A stretch of 64,000 nt of DNA from Eumeta japonica. Taxonomy: Eukaryota; Arthropoda; Insecta; Lepidoptera; Psychidae. The position numbers were made by a program, and so were the translations under genes. Positions 1-13,084 of the stretch are shown here, one piece after another. The first letter of the stretch is position 1, and the number at the start of each line of letters is the position of its first letter. The stretch covers positions 62,001-126,000 of the forward strand of contig BGZK01000491.1 of the NCBI GenBank assembly GCA_005406025.1. Reading direction: 5' to 3'. The notes below the pieces were generated by a model that searched no databases, had not been told where the DNA came from, and was given only the letters and a program-made list of their open reading frames with translations.

Positions 1-2100
1 GGCTTTGTGTATGCATGTTCGATAAAGTCCCTACCCCGTGGATATACAAAATTTACTTTCGTGTAACTTGATTTTAGTACTAAACAATTATTTCTTAAAA
101 ACGGTATTACAGAATTTTCATTTATTTAGAGGACAAATATCCATGGAGATAACCAGATCTACTTTTCATTAAGCTGTTTTTTTTACGATAGTTCTATATT
201 TCATTATCATTTTATATAATTAAAGAATATTGAAAAGGATGGTAAATTCATAACATAATGCGAAATTCCAATATTAAGTATAACCTATTAATTAAAGACA
301 TTCTTGAATTTTAATTACATTGAATAATTACTGAAAATCTAAATCACCCTTATAAATATATTGCATTCGTTCCACAGTCTTACTTCTTTTTGACTTTGGT
401 TTTGGTCACTCTTCTTTCGGTATGGTTATATAAATGATATGATAATTTTGATATGGTAACTTGACTAATCGGAATCTATCATATAAGTTAAGATCTTTAC
501 GACACACACGCCAATAATGCAAAAAAATATTTGGTCAGCGATGTACAAAACACGTTTACCAAACTCTAAGTCCTTACATAGGTCGATCAGCCACGATCAC
601 GGTCAGATTTATATCGCACGTCTTTACTAATCCTTCATTTAATATTTTTACATTTACAGCATCCACAATCGTTTCTATTTCTCATCACCCACAAAGTTTC
701 GGTGGTTTTTAAGGTTTTTTCGTCATATACCAAATAACTTTTTGCCTTGCTTAGCAATTATCCATAAAGCTCCTGTCATAACCATCTTTAATATCATAAT
801 TTTCTTCTTTTTACGTAATCTTGATCACTTTCAATCTTGATCAAATATCGTCAGCTAATTTAATTTGTTTTACCAATAGCAAATTATTCATTTTTCCCAT
901 TTCATGGTTGACTTTTGCGAATAATAAGCCCATTCCCATATTTCTCTTCACATTCTCAATCATTACGTTTCTCATTTCATTTGTTCACTAATCGTCGCTT
1001 TCCTTTTCTTTTAACTATTTCACTTCTTAAGTCTATTTTGCAAACTTCCGTGTTTCTGTTATTTTATTCATTTTTTATTACTGTTATATCGTAAATTTCT
1101 TAAAAATTACATAGCAGTGTGGTTCGAAAGAAGATGTAGTAGTGACTAGAATAAAAAAAGGTTTTTAGTGGTATGGCTTGGCCAAATGGAAAAGATGATT
1201 GACAGGAGACCAACAAAAATCTTATGCAAACCGATTCGGTGACGTACATATTAAAACACAGTCAAATTTGAAACACCCGAAACCGACGAGATTATATGAG
1301 AGAATGGCTATCAGTGAAACGACAGAGCTACGCATATCGTTCAATGTGGGAATCTGCAATCTCTGCGTACACTTCTGGGATTAGGCGTGAGTTTTGAAAT
1401 AATCAAAAATTAAAAAATGATCAAGATTTAAACAAAGACTCCGTTATGCTAAAGAATTCTATTAACTAGGTCCCATGTTTAAAAAAATTACATTTGTCAA
1501 AAAAACATAAATCTTAAAATCATCACTATAATAAATTAAAAACGAACTTCTCTTACCGTTAATGGTATCATTAACTGATTTTTCTTTTTCAAAATAATAA
1601 AATAACCTGCAAATATGATAACCTTGTAGTCAGCACGTAATTTTTCCCCACTTTCTACCACTTGAAGTGTCGGTGGTCGTCTGAACTAGATAAAATTTTG
1701 CCTGCAGTTAATAATAATAATCAGCCTTTATTTCTGTTCACTTAACTTCATTAATAAACAATTATTTCTACAACAGTTGAAAGTAAAGGAGATGAAAAAA
1801 ACTAATTATCTTAAACTAAATCATATTCTCGGCATTTGGTTGGTCCCCCTCGTAACAGCTTGTCTTTCGACAGAGGCCTCCTCTAAGGCCTTTCACTCGT
1901 TTCTGTGCTTTGCTATACGTAACCTTTCTCAGCCAGCTTCTTTCATAAAATCATCTTCGCATCGCTTTAACTGTCTTTTTAGAAGACAGTTAAGGCCTAT
2001 AGTTTCAAATTTAAAATTAAGTGAAAATTTTCAATTCTATTTTCGACGCCCCAATCAGGTACTCTTAAAAAAAGCTCTTAATTGAATCAAGTTAATCAAA
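1..2100. other. AT-rich non-coding stretch, no gene seen
   Basis: The only open frames are short, lack recognisable domains and have no matching splice structure. I see no transposase or tandem repeat here. It is background sequence as far as can be read by eye. Confidence 0.5.
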
Positions 2101-2104
2101 CACA

Positions 2105-2250
2105 CATGCTCCCTTACATCGTGTCCGGCGGGCTCGCTGCGAGCTAATTGTCTGCCTGTCCGTTTGTTCATCTGTTTGTTTGGTTGTTCCCGTTTTAAAT
2201 TCATAGCGTTTTCATAGGAGGCCGCGACGCCTCCGGCGCTTATATTTGCT
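2105..2250. promoter_or_regulatory. GC/CpG-rich island, candidate cis-regulatory
   Basis: The block has clustered CpG (GTCCGGCGGGCTCGC near 2122 and GGCCGCGACGCCTCCGGCGC near 2220) in very AT-rich surroundings. It includes a TTTTCATAGG stretch. No conserved protein can be read from it. Regulatory function is inferred from composition only. Confidence 0.25.
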
Positions 2251-5200
2251 TTGTGCGTTGAACTAATAAAGGGGTTCATTAGGGTTGCGTAGTTAACTGA
2301 CAATCCTCATAATTTCGGCCTGTCGATCTGTTCATCCTTCTCTTTTTTACATCTCTCCTTTATTTCATCTCGTGAAGAAACGACTTGCAAAGTCTACTTC
2401 AATCTAACATAACATTTTTGAGTATCTCAACTGATAAAAAAAAAACCTCAATATGTATTAAAACTAAACCTATCGTATGTTATTATTAATCAATTACAAG
2501 AAATATGGTACAATGCAAATAATTAGAAAAAAAAATGTAATTGTTGTTTTTAACAAGAAAAGCTTTTTTTCTGAATTGAAATACTAAATTGTCTGTTATT
2601 GACAAATTCAATGGCAAGTTTTTTAAACGTTTTTTTAACTTTGTGAAATTCAATAGTTAATTAATCATCTAGCTATTAATTTCTTATTGCAGCAAAATTG
2701 CGATCGTTCATTGGATATGCAATGCCCAGAAGAACCTTAATGATTTTGGTGATTATATCTATGTGATTCTATTTCCAATTACTTACCACATTCTTCACGA
2801 AAATATGTTTTGATATTTGAGCATTTAGTATAGGAGTAAATATTGCATTAGAAAATGTAACTGTAAAACCCTTTCTCGTATGTGCTGAATACGCACTTGA
2901 CAATTTATGTTGATGGAATATTTATTTATAGACTATTTCTATTCATTGAATTTCATTTGTTCTGAATATATATTATCTTTAAAATTCAAAATTCACAGAT
3001 CTTTATCCTTTTCGGTAAAATTGTCGTCTCAATGAATTTATCTAAATGACACTTTTCACGGTCTTTATAAATTCGTATAAAATCTATTTGTGTCTAACAC
3101 TAGTATAATTAAATTATGATTTTTTTAAACACCATATCTGTTGTTCTATTCGACAGACGTAGTAGCTAAAATAACTGCTAACCTTAGTCCACTCAAAGGA
3201 AACTCGGCCACGAGATAAGTGCGATAGCCGCAGGTCAATCCTCTACAGCTACACTAACAGCTTATTTCCTTGTAATTAATTGAAGCTGATACTGCATATT
3301 TATGTGCTGTGGATCTCTTGTCATCGTGAAGCAGCCAGATATAAGGAAATGCAAGCGTTTGAGCTGAGTAGAGAAATCGGTAGAAACCAAAGACATGTGA
3401 GAAACAAAACATCCTCACCGCGGCCGGGCCCAGGCTGTGTGGTGATACTTATTAGAACATTGTAAATATAAAAACGAATGACCGTGTTTATCACGTAGAT
3501 CTATAGGTGAACTATGGTAAATATAAATAAATATAAGAAAGTGAAACTCACCTAGTAATATTCGGTAAAACTATTTTTTATAATAATTACCGCTTCCATC
3601 ACCAATAAAAAAGTAATAAGCCGTTTTTTTTTTAAGTAAAATATTCTACCAAAAAAATCATTTCAAAGTTTTTTGCATCATGTTGAAACTAACAAACAAA
3701 TAGAAAAGCAGAAGAAGAAAAGAAACGTGGTTTCAAGCTCAGAGCCGTCTTAGTGAATACACGTTTTCTAAAATATCTACAAATAAATTGTAAAGCTTCA
3801 CTGAACATTCAGCATGTTCCCCCACGACCCCTGCCCCAGGCATTTGTGTCGGCGAATGCCGCTTAGTAGAACTCATTGTAAATATCGATACAGGGAATCG
3901 AATGGGGAACAACGGCCGAATCCGTATAATTTATAGAGACCGAAACATTTTATGTCGATTTGACCGCTAATTTTATTATCCGTCATAAAGACCACGCGAT
4001 GACTAAATGTGTGTATTTATTTGTATTATAGTTCTAAAATAAGCTACTATTTTTAAAAGAGGAAGAGCTACGTCAAAAAAGGAGGAAGCTTCCAATTTTA
4101 CTGTATTTTTTTGTTTGTGACGCGATCATTCCGCCAATTATGAATTTATTTTCATGATTCTTTTGTGTTTGGTAAGTCATACTTCAGAGGTAGTCCCATA
4201 TAAATTTTATCGAAATTTATTCAACGCTTTTTGAGAAAAAAATGAAAAACAAATTATCTTAAAAAAAAAAAAACAAATTCGACTTTAAAACTAAACCTAT
4301 ATATATAATACAAACGTAAGCTAAAAAGAAAGAAATATATTTTAATTACGTCAAAGCTAAAAGTTTTAAAGGACTATCAACGATTCGTCGTCGTCGATTA
4401 TTATACTTGTATCGATTATTGATACTTATATAGATATATAAGTATCAATAATTTTGTTCATTGTACTTTAAGGCTCTTGTTCTGAAGTAATCAAAATATT
4501 ATTTTTTGCTTTTCAGTTTAGGTTTGTACGTATAGGTACAGTTTTGAAGTCGGTTTTTTTTTATTTAATTTGATGTGTATAAATATTATGAATTATAATA
4601 ACACAAGAATAATAACAATCTATGTATAAATATTATAAATTTCAAAAAATGGTCCTTTATCTTACTAAAGATTTTTACCGAAGGTTTTGGAGTGTCGGTG
4701 TATAATGAATGCTATGCTCTGCAATTATTTATCACATTGCACCGTATTTCACGACAATACAAAAACATTTGAGTGTGCTTTACGACCGAAAAACCTTTTT
4801 CGCGTCTTGCCCACCACTATTTCTATCACTGTACTCTGGTTAGTTCACGAAAATAAGAAAATTTAAATACTATTGTAAACATAATTTAATAAAATTAATT
4901 CCGTCAGTTTCCAAAAATGAATTAATATCACAGAAATAGTTTAGAAAACCGATGAAAATAATACAGAAAACTAATCTGGTTAATCAGCTCCGCAAAGTTT
5001 AAAAGTATGGTCACTTATAAAAAAATCATTAATTTAACATTTTTTTTTAATTTATTAATTATATTTAATAAATGTATTAGAGCAGGCATATTTCCTAACT
5101 ATAAAAACTTTACATTATTACTTACAACTTGGTTTTTTAAATTACTATACAAAAGTAAAAAATATTTAAGGGTAAATATGACATAATTATAAAATTGCAT

Positions 5201-5825
5201 GCTGATATTTTTTACTTTTACTATGAAATTATGTCATGTGAATCAATATAAAAATAAAATTTACCAACTTCTAATCTTAGACCATCAAATACGCGATAGA
5301 ACTTTTAATATTCTACAATCCTGAACTAAATTTGTACATAAATTCATAAGAATTTTACAAGATGAAAATTAATTATCTTACTATCCCAAATTATATTTTT
5401 AAAATGCTTTTGGTAAAAAATATCATTGTTTCCATTATTTTAAAGCTTCGCATTTTTTTATTGTTAATGATGTATGTATAACTCCAATAACTTGTTAACT
5501 ATTAAATTATAATCTTGCGTAGTATTATAAATGAGAAAGTGTGTTTATTATATTTTTTTAATTATAAATATAATTAATACAATGAAAAATATAAAATAAA
5601 ACGCTTTGGAGTAAAACTGAGAATATTAAGAGATTATAAGAAAGAGTTATAAAGAGATGAGAACCAAAATGAAATGAGATTTGAATGCGAGATTGGGATT
5701 ACGATGCGAACAATAATGAATTCACGCGAGCAGAGTCGAAGCCAAAAGCTAGTCAATTTTTATATAGTAGGTGCGTCATAAGCGCACATATTTCATTTCA
5801 ATACCACGATGCACAATTCATTCAA
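2251..5825. other. AT-rich non-coding stretch with an 18-bp hairpin
   Basis: There is no gene. A moderately GC-rich part lies near 3.18-3.95 kb. A near-perfect hairpin sits at 4415-4452. A TTTTGAAGTCGGTT motif near 4542-4555 resembles the end of the repeat copy at 40440-40638. The rest is AT-rich and unrecognised. Confidence 0.45.
4415..4452. repeat. Perfect 18-bp inverted repeat with 2-nt spacer
   Basis: The left arm ATTATTGATACTTATATA (4415-4432) is the exact reverse complement of the right arm (4435-4452), with GA between. It is AT-rich and could extrude as a cruciform. No coding or transposon context is seen. Confidence 0.8.
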
Positions 5826-5829
5826 AAAT

Positions 5830-5905
5830 TGAGCAGCCGGCAGAGCGGTGGCGCAACTAGACGCCCCTGGCCACCCCAGCCGCACCATCGCCGGAGCGTA
5901 AGCAC
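5830..5905. promoter_or_regulatory. Short GC-rich island
   Basis: A block of about 75 bases is rich in G and C (GCAGCCGGCAGAGCGGTGGC, then CCCCTGG and CCGCACC stretches) between AT-rich flanks. Neither strand gives a recognisable protein. It could be an enhancer, or the GC-rich head of a tRNA-derived SINE (GGTGGCGCAACTAG loosely resembles an A box). Neither is established. Confidence 0.2.
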
Positions 5906-6119
5906 TCCAAGCCTCTTCAAAGCACTGCAACATTTGGTACGAAGTTATACACACTTGCTGATTGAAAAACAACATTTGCTGTCAGCCGTGTTGAAAAAAT
6001 ATTTATTGTTATTTGTTAGTGTCTAACTTCACTACAAAAGAAGTACCCAAACTTTAATAATGAAGACGACAAAAAAATATTAGTGATGCATATATAACAT
6101 GAATAAGTTGATATTATGT

Positions 6120-6600
6120 ATATGGGAGAATTGAAAAGACTCATTATGGGAGGATTCATTATGAGCTTTTACCGCTAGACAAAACCATCGATTCGGATCT
6201 CTACTGCCAACAGCTGATGAGACTCAAGCAAGAAGAAGAGAGAAAACGGCCGAAATCGATCTAAAGCAATGATGTGGTTTTTCACCTTCATAACGTCAGA
6301 CCACACATCTCTTTAGCCACTTAACAAATATAGGGGAGAGCATGGCTGGAAAGTGTTAATGCATCCACCGTAGAGCCCTGACCTTGCACCCTCAGATTTA
6401 TACCTGTTTCGGTCTCTTCAGAATTCCTTAGATAGTATTAGGTTAAAATCAAGACAGAAATGCCCAAACTACTTGTCGCAGTTTTTTGATCAGAAATGCC
6501 AAAAGTTCAACAACAGTGGGATTATGTGACTACCTACAAAATGGCAAAAACTTGTTAAACAAAATAGGACATATATATTTAATTAAAAGTAAATAAAACA
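6120..6600 (+). mobile_element. Degenerate mariner transposase 3' half
   Basis: Reading forward with frame changes and stops, the sequence matches the catalytic half of a mariner (Tc1/mariner, DD34D) transposase. I read an LYCQQLMRLKQ-like stretch near 6205, then VVFHLHNVRPH near 6272, corresponding to the VVFHHDNARPH block. That block normally holds the second catalytic Asp, which here appears mutated. A degraded PYSPDLAPSDYH block follows near 6375, then LSQFFDQK and TKWQK near 6473 and 6540. The N-terminal half and clear terminal inverted repeats are missing. It is a dead fragment, different in sequence from the two mariner copies near 41 and 44.5 kb. Confidence 0.8.
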
Positions 6601-7475
6601 TGACGAAAATTATCTTGAATTTGTATATAAAATACGAAAAAACCTTTTCCCGGCTCTATACCGCATGGATTGGATCATGCATCTTTCCACAAATATTCAT
6701 AATCTTTTTTTTTAGAATAACTTTGTCAAAGAAACCATAAACATTGAAGCAGCTGTCTCTAAGATAAATAGCTCAGAACATCAACGTAAAAATGTTGTAC
6801 TGACAACCTTAGAACAGCTGATGCGTATGAACCGCGTCCGCGCTTGCCGTGTGGCCGAGCATTTATTAGGGTTTTGTGCATATTATTTCATATTATTTAT
6901 AAGTATATTTTCAAAAATATATTTTTATTATAGTTTCTTTGTCAAACTTGCTCTAAAAAAAAGAAGGAGATTATGACTATTTGCAAAAAGATGCATGATC
7001 GATTCCATGCTCTAGATAGGTCTTTGAGCTCATGAAACTAAAAAAGTATATTTGTCAGCTTGGAGAGTTTAAAAACGTACTAATATCAATCTTTTGAGTG
7101 TGATGAGCTCAATAATTTACTGCTCCTTTTATAAATAAAGAAGGTCAAAAACATATCAATAAATATTATAACAGAAATTATTAGAAATTTAACTAATAAT
7201 TGACTAATAAATTATTTTAAATATAGAAATTTAACAAATAAGACCACAAAAATAAATAATTTAATTGACAAATGAAGACATTACAAGACTATTCTCAAGC
7301 TACACAGCGTTTTGCTCGCAAATTGGCGATCATCGCCAATTATCTTTTTGGTTTTATAAAATTGAAATTGAAATTTGACTGTAACAAAATATTTTAGATG
7401 TAAGAACGTGGTCTACAGTTTTTGATAAAATTTATTTTAATAACTTCAATAATCAGTATAATGGTTGCTTTTTTA
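6601..7475. other. AT-rich non-coding stretch
   Basis: I recognise nothing here apart from short AT-rich runs. Confidence 0.4.
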
Positions 7476-7479
7476 CTAA

Positions 7480-8140
7480 AATAGATTGACGTCACTCGTT
7501 AGAGTTGTTGACGTCTCAGGAGTGCGTCAACCGCAAATGCAGAGCTGGAGCCAATCGTTTTGTATTGCGATCAGTATTTAGTCGCTCAAACGCTAGCGGC
7601 CGTTTTGTTTGTTAACTTAACGTTTCGTTCTTTCGCCTTAGTTCGCCGAAATCCTATTTTTGAAATATTTCGAATATCAAACTTTTATTTCAATATTTGT
7701 TTGTGTATTTACCGTTTATTATGAATCTTAAGAACTAAAAAATCAGCGACGATCGCTAATCCGCGACCAAAATATGAATCGGTATTTCAGGATCTCTAGC
7801 TTTGCTTGCAGAATTTTCCCAATTCTCAATTTAGAATAATTTCTCTTACTTTGTATACAGATTAATAAATATACCGAGGATTGTAAATACTGTTCAAATC
7901 TGCGCAGTGGATCACCCGTTACAACTGCGTAAATAAAGGTACCGAAGTTCCGCTTTTTTTTTTAAATATGCCCCTCATAACGGTATCGCGTGTCGCATCA
8001 AGTGGAGTATCTGTTAAATTAGCCCAAATTCCAGTTGTATAACAAACAAATCCGCTCGTTTCACGCTAGGACACCCGCCAGCCGCAAAGTGAGTGCGAAC
8101 GCGTGGCCGACGCGCGCCTCACACGTGTCGCTGGTACTCC
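7480..8140. promoter_or_regulatory. CpG-enriched region with a full CRE palindrome, candidate promoter or enhancer
   Basis: A perfect CREB/ATF palindrome TGACGTCA lies at 7487-7494, and a related GACGTC follows near 7510. CpG-rich sequence follows (ACGCTAGCGGCCG near 7588, then GCGAACGCGTGGCCGACGCG near 8096). An arthropod-type initiator-like ATCAGTA occurs near 7569. No exon can be read downstream, so a non-coding first exon or a distal enhancer are both possible. Confidence 0.3.
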
Positions 8141-11030
8141 ATTAACTATAGCTTATTATTGTTATTTTTTAGAATATCAAACAGTTCAGGATCATTATCT
8201 ATATATAAAGTTATCAGAATAGATAATGAGTTTTAGTAACTGTCCTATAATCTTTAAGTATTATTATAACATAGCAAGACCCATGTCTTGTTAATCATAT
8301 CATTTTTCAATAGAGTTAACGATGTCACTGTCAAAATCATCGGTTGCATCAATAAATACAGTTTTTGAACTCTAATGAATTGTTAACGCCAAAAACTGCC
8401 ACCGGATGACTGACATGTAACACAAGTACTGTAATTTACGAGTACAGAAGAACTTTAAAAATATGCATTTTTCGATTTAAAAAAATCAATATTCATAAGT
8501 ACTAAATTGCGAAAAGCTTAATAAGTCGTAATTTTCTATAATTTATGAATAATTTTGTTCACATACATTTTCCAAAAGAATTAAGAATACAGGCATTAAT
8601 TGCTTCATAAAAGCGATTAAACAGTTTATAACAATTTGTAACAAATTTGTTTTTAGTCATTCTCCGTATAAATTTTAAAGTTTATTAAAGAGAAAGAACA
8701 CAAAAAGAAATCTATCTCACTTTATGTTCCGTGTTTATTATTCACATCTTAAACAATAAACGCCTTAACTTCAACACTCATTTATTTCTTAGTAAAAATT
8801 GAAATGTGTGTCACAGCTCTACATGTCAAGAGCATTACCAATGTTGCATATATTCTTGTTGTCAGATTTTATCACCTTGTTTTGAGGCGTATTCTAGATC
8901 AATGAGCTCCTATCTTATGCCCAACATTCTAGCTCAGTGCGCATCGGGAGTTGCCAATGAAAAGAAAAATAGAAAGAAAATATTATTATTCAACGCACGT
9001 GGTAGGATAACTTTCATTGAAAATTGAAACAACTATGTTTATTTACCACTTATTCGGAAATACGGTAACAATTTCTGGCGCCAGTAGCTTAATACATTCT
9101 CAAAGGCATAGAGCCGCTTTAATTTTATTTATAATCAAAAAGTCTTCCTCAAAACCTCTCCTTTGGGTGCAAAGAATTCGGACCAAATACTTTCTGTATT
9201 GAAGAAAATACTTCTTATCCGTTCGGTCACCGCTGCTCTCTTCACACATACATTTTTATTTCAATCCAAATACGAAAGCGGCAAATTTTGGTATATATTT
9301 GGTAAATATACTTAAAAAATAAATCAATTAAGCAAACATTTCTCACGACGCTTATAAAAGTCCCCTTAAATAAGTGGCATAAATAATATCGCAACTAATA
9401 ATTGTTGATAATGTGATCCCACTTGAGTACGCGCGTGTCACTTTTGTGGTCACTTTTTTTACGGTCGCTTTACACTGGAGAGTTATTTCAGGACTAATCT
9501 AACGCACTTACTTATTCCATTGATAAAGCACGTATATTTTTTTACATGCGATAGTAGGTTTATCACGTTTCAAATTCTCACGGGCATATTTTTAGAGGGT
9601 CATGAAACGTTTCTAAACATTTTTTAATTCTTCGTGTAAACTTTGAGCTGAAATCGCCTAAGTGATTGGAGTAAACAGTAGTCACTTTATTGCTGGATGA
9701 AAATTTTGAAAGTTTAAAAATATACGCGTTCGCACATTTGATTGTAACGATAAATGATAATAATTGGCATACGGCCCAGTTACTGAAATTTTCGAAATTG
9801 TTTTAGATTATCTGTGATTTTATAAAGCGACCGTTTCTAATCGTATTTCTAAATATATACCACCATTTTATACGTCTGTTTTTAAAAATATCCTTTGATC
9901 TCCATGCGACATTAGTCAACAAAACGAAATATTTATCACGACAAAAGGGAAATACGTACGATGCGGCTATTTTACAAATATTGAGAGTGAATATTATTAT
10001 TCGTTTTAAAACGTATGCGATCGGTAATCTTGCATATTAATTCACTTATAAGACATTCACAAATAAATAGTTTAATGTCAAAATAGGTTGTACCCAATAT
10101 TAATTTATGTTTTCGGTTACGAGTTATGATTTGCATACGTTACAAAAGACGAGCGCTGGAATTTTGTTATATAAATAAAGAAATATAAAATCATTTTTCT
10201 ATAGTGAGTTTAAACTTGAAGTTAAATATCAATATAAGCATTAAAATAACAATGACTTTTCTCTTATGTTATTTTACCTCGTTCCCCTAAAAGAAAAAAG
10301 ACCAGCAATAAACATGATTTAATTTGTTTCTTATGTCTGCTATTTTATTGTAGTATTTTAATACTACAGAAAAATAATATAAAAAATGAAATTTCGTATC
10401 TTTTGAAATTTATGGGATATCTAAATAATCAATCTTTTTAATACTATTTTTAATTAAAAATCTAAGCACAATTCTTCCTTTGTTTTCCAATTTTTCATTT
10501 TTGTGATGAATTTATAATGTTATATATGTTATCTTATGTTTATCCAAGCGATTAGTCTTTTAGGGAAAATCACGTTGTACACAACCGATTTAAGAAGAAT
10601 TGTTTTTAACAATACTATAATTGCTATAAACAACATTGTAGTGCCACATTAGAAAAAGGAATACTAAAAAAGTTTATTTTATTTCAAATTCTTATATTAT
10701 TATTACCACACTAAAGGAGATATTCACATTTTTATGTTCTAAAACATAAAAATGATGTATGCGACCTTGTCTGGCCTCGCTGGCCCTGACTTCATAGTTC
10801 TTATTTTATTAATAAACATCTGATAGCATGTTACGACACAGGCTGTAGCTTAATTTTTAGGGTTCCTTAGCGAAGTTGGATAAGTCTAAGTAACAAATAA
10901 ATAAACTAGTCGAGTGATTGGCGCCCTGATAAAATTCATTGACCCCCACCATTCACTGGACCATTTGTCATTGAGAGGAATGGGGGGGGGGGGGCTTGTC
11001 TAACGATAGACTACCACCAAAGACTGAGAG
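8141..11030. other. AT-rich non-coding stretch with a poly-G run
   Basis: No gene is seen. There is a 13-nt G run at 10982-10994. The stretch after it (about 11.0-11.25 kb) contains CTGTCCGTCC and GTTTGTCCGTCT motifs typical of dispersed insect repeats. Confidence 0.45.
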
Positions 11031-11039
11031 GAAAACCTT

Positions 11040-11765
11040 AGAGCATCACCCCTATGTCTGTCCGTCCGTTCATTTCATTTTTGAGATACCATACCTCCAA
11101 ACGAAAACACGGAACCCTTGTAGGATTATTCGGGTGTCTGTTTGTTTGTCCGTCTATGATAGCCAATTTGCTTCGAATCTATTTCACACACGCCCATGCA
11201 TCTGTGACCCAAACCGGATGTGCAGCGTAAATAAGTGAATAATGAATATGAGGCTCACTCTTTTAGGATAAATTAGAAAATTAAAAAAAAAATCAACCTT
11301 TACCATGCGATATATGAAATGAAACCTCTTTTTATAAAGATCTCTGATATACTTTATAATATTAAAATCAATTGTTTTAAAGTTATTTAAGAAAATACAT
11401 TCAAATTGACCTTTCCCTCTTATATCCAAAACTGATACGGTTAAAAAACTAAAAAATCGCACCGGAAATAGTTTTATTTACTTACAGATTATAGGAAAAC
11501 ATATAACAAGTGTATAGTTAGCTTTCTTTTAGTTCGTTTCAATGTTCAATATAAACTGACACTCATTAAATATGTGAGTGCATACTTAGTGCGAATCACT
11601 ATATATATTTATCTTTGCTCTAGCTCTATCGACAAAGCAGTAATATACACAAGCATGAAACTTGGTATGATTGTTGAATAAAAATAATTTCTTTCAAGTA
11701 GGTATTTAATAACAAATATATTATGTTGCAAGGAACCCTCGGTGTGCGAGTCCGACTCGCACTTA
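11040..11765 (-). repeat. Dispersed repeat family with GTGCGAGTCGGACTCGCAC head
   Basis: At 11744-11762 is a 19-nt palindrome (arms GTGCGAGTC/GACTCGCAC around one base). On the minus strand it is followed by ACCGAGGGTTCCTT. I recognise this head from knowledge of lepidopteran genomes, where AAGTGCGAGTCGGACTCGC followed by AGGGTTCCG is very common. The other end is uncertain; CTGTCCGTCCG near 11056 may belong to it. It carries no coding capacity. Confidence 0.5.
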
Positions 11766-12089
11766 TTCTGCTTCACATGTGTGATATCAACAGACCACTT
11801 ATATGAAAACAATTTAATTAATTTACATTATACTATTTCTTTAATTCCTAATGAATTTGTTTTGAAAAAAAGTCAATCGATTAGGAAGTAAAACTACAAT
11901 TGATTCTAGAAAAAACACAAGCATCGGAAACTAGGGAACCAAATAGGACTTATTTTGAAAGGTGATCATCAATTTGGCATAAACTTGGCCAGTCTGTTTA
12001 TACCAAAACTAACTTCTACCTCTGCTTTTGCGGTTTGAGCTTAAAATATCATTCAATATTTATGTCCATACCGTTCTAATATTGCTTTA

Positions 12090-12385
12090 TCATTTTTTTC
12101 AGATCCAGTTTCGCGCTCCATTCCGTTTCTAATTTTTTTTTGATTTTGACCGATTGTGACCGATTCTTATTCCAAAGCCATTCTCAGTGCGCTCACTCAC
12201 TGATTAAATCCCATTCTCGTTCTCAGTTTCAATCCTTTCTCTCGCTCTCAGTTCCAAGCTCGATCCCGCTCTCGCTCTAGTCACGATTCCGGATTCTGTT
12301 CTCGATTCCGATCGTATTTCTGCTCATTAATGCAATTCTGACTCTAATACTGCCATAGATTTTGATCCTGCTCCCACCGTACTAG
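12090..12385. repeat. Degenerate hexamer-like simple repeat
   Basis: Imperfect units such as ATTCTCGTTCTCAG, CGCTCTCAGTTCC and CGATTCCGATCG recur for nearly 300 bases, pyrimidine-rich on the + strand. It looks like a decayed short-unit tandem repeat rather than coding sequence. A shorter similar patch (CGATTCTGGTCTCCATTCG) lies near 39030. Confidence 0.55.
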
Positions 12386-12530
12386 CCAAAAGAATTCATT
12401 ATTTTTGCAAAAAAATTTTAAAACAGTAATATTTATTGTGCATCATCTCGGAAATAGAAACATGCTATCGCGAACATATTGGTTATTGAGAACTAACAAC
12501 TGTATAATACGTTCAATTTGCACTGTACCA

Positions 12531-12572
12531 TAGGACGCTGACATGATTTCGTTAAACCATGTCAGCGTCCTA
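12531..12572. repeat. Perfect 15-bp inverted repeat, 12-nt loop
   Basis: The arms TAGGACGCTGACATG (12531-12545) and CATGTCAGCGTCCTA (12558-12572) are exact reverse complements. The stem is more GC-rich than its surroundings. Confidence 0.85.
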
Positions 12573-12829
12573 AAGGCATATTTTTAAGATTTCAAAAATA
12601 TATCCAGATAGAGATCTCGACGTTATAAGACAGCTTCTAACGTCCAAAATATTGTAAATATTATCATTCATGTCTTTGTTTTGTACTACTTAGAGCCAGA
12701 AAAAGGAGAAAAAATTGTGCCACATGTAAATATCTTATATCTACTTAAAGTGATATTCTCTAAACTGAATAGTCTCTCTATCTTTTAATACGTCGAATTT
12801 ATAAGAGGAAAAAGACATAATACGGAACA

Positions 12830-13050
12830 CTAACCGAGCGAGAGCGGTTCTCGCCTGTTCAGTTTTTTTTTAACGATGAGTTTCTATAAACCACAGATTT
12901 CACAACTATCACTGAGCGTGAGGCGCGGCGGCACGCGCCGGCCGCACGACTCGCGCGTGTGCGCCGCGTGGCCTAGTTTATGCAGTGCAAATAATCTATT
13001 AATCGACTGGTAATAACACCGATCTTAATTTAAATGCAATTAGTGTATTA
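12830..13050. promoter_or_regulatory. CpG-dense island next to homeodomain-type sites
   Basis: Positions 12915-12975 are strongly CpG-rich (GAGGCGCGGCGGCACGCGCC). Next come TATTAATCGA, GGTAATAACA and GCAATTAGTG between 12990 and 13050. A GC-rich core flanked by several TAAT cores is what a homeodomain-bound enhancer would look like. The function is inferred. Confidence 0.3.
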
Positions 13051-13057
13051 AAAACAT

Positions 13058-13084
13058 GCCAAGTGCGAGTTGAACTCGAGCGTC
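13058..13084 (+). repeat. Second copy of the GCCAAGTGCGAGT repeat head
   Basis: GCCAAGTGCGAGTTGAACTCG matches the head of the copy near 11.75 kb, in the opposite orientation and with a changed centre. How far it extends downstream is unclear. Confidence 0.45.

Noticed and set aside
4535..4560. A further copy of the AACCGACTTC repeat
   Set aside because: Only the terminal TTTTGAAGTCGGTT is seen; the neighbouring sequence does not continue the repeat convincingly.
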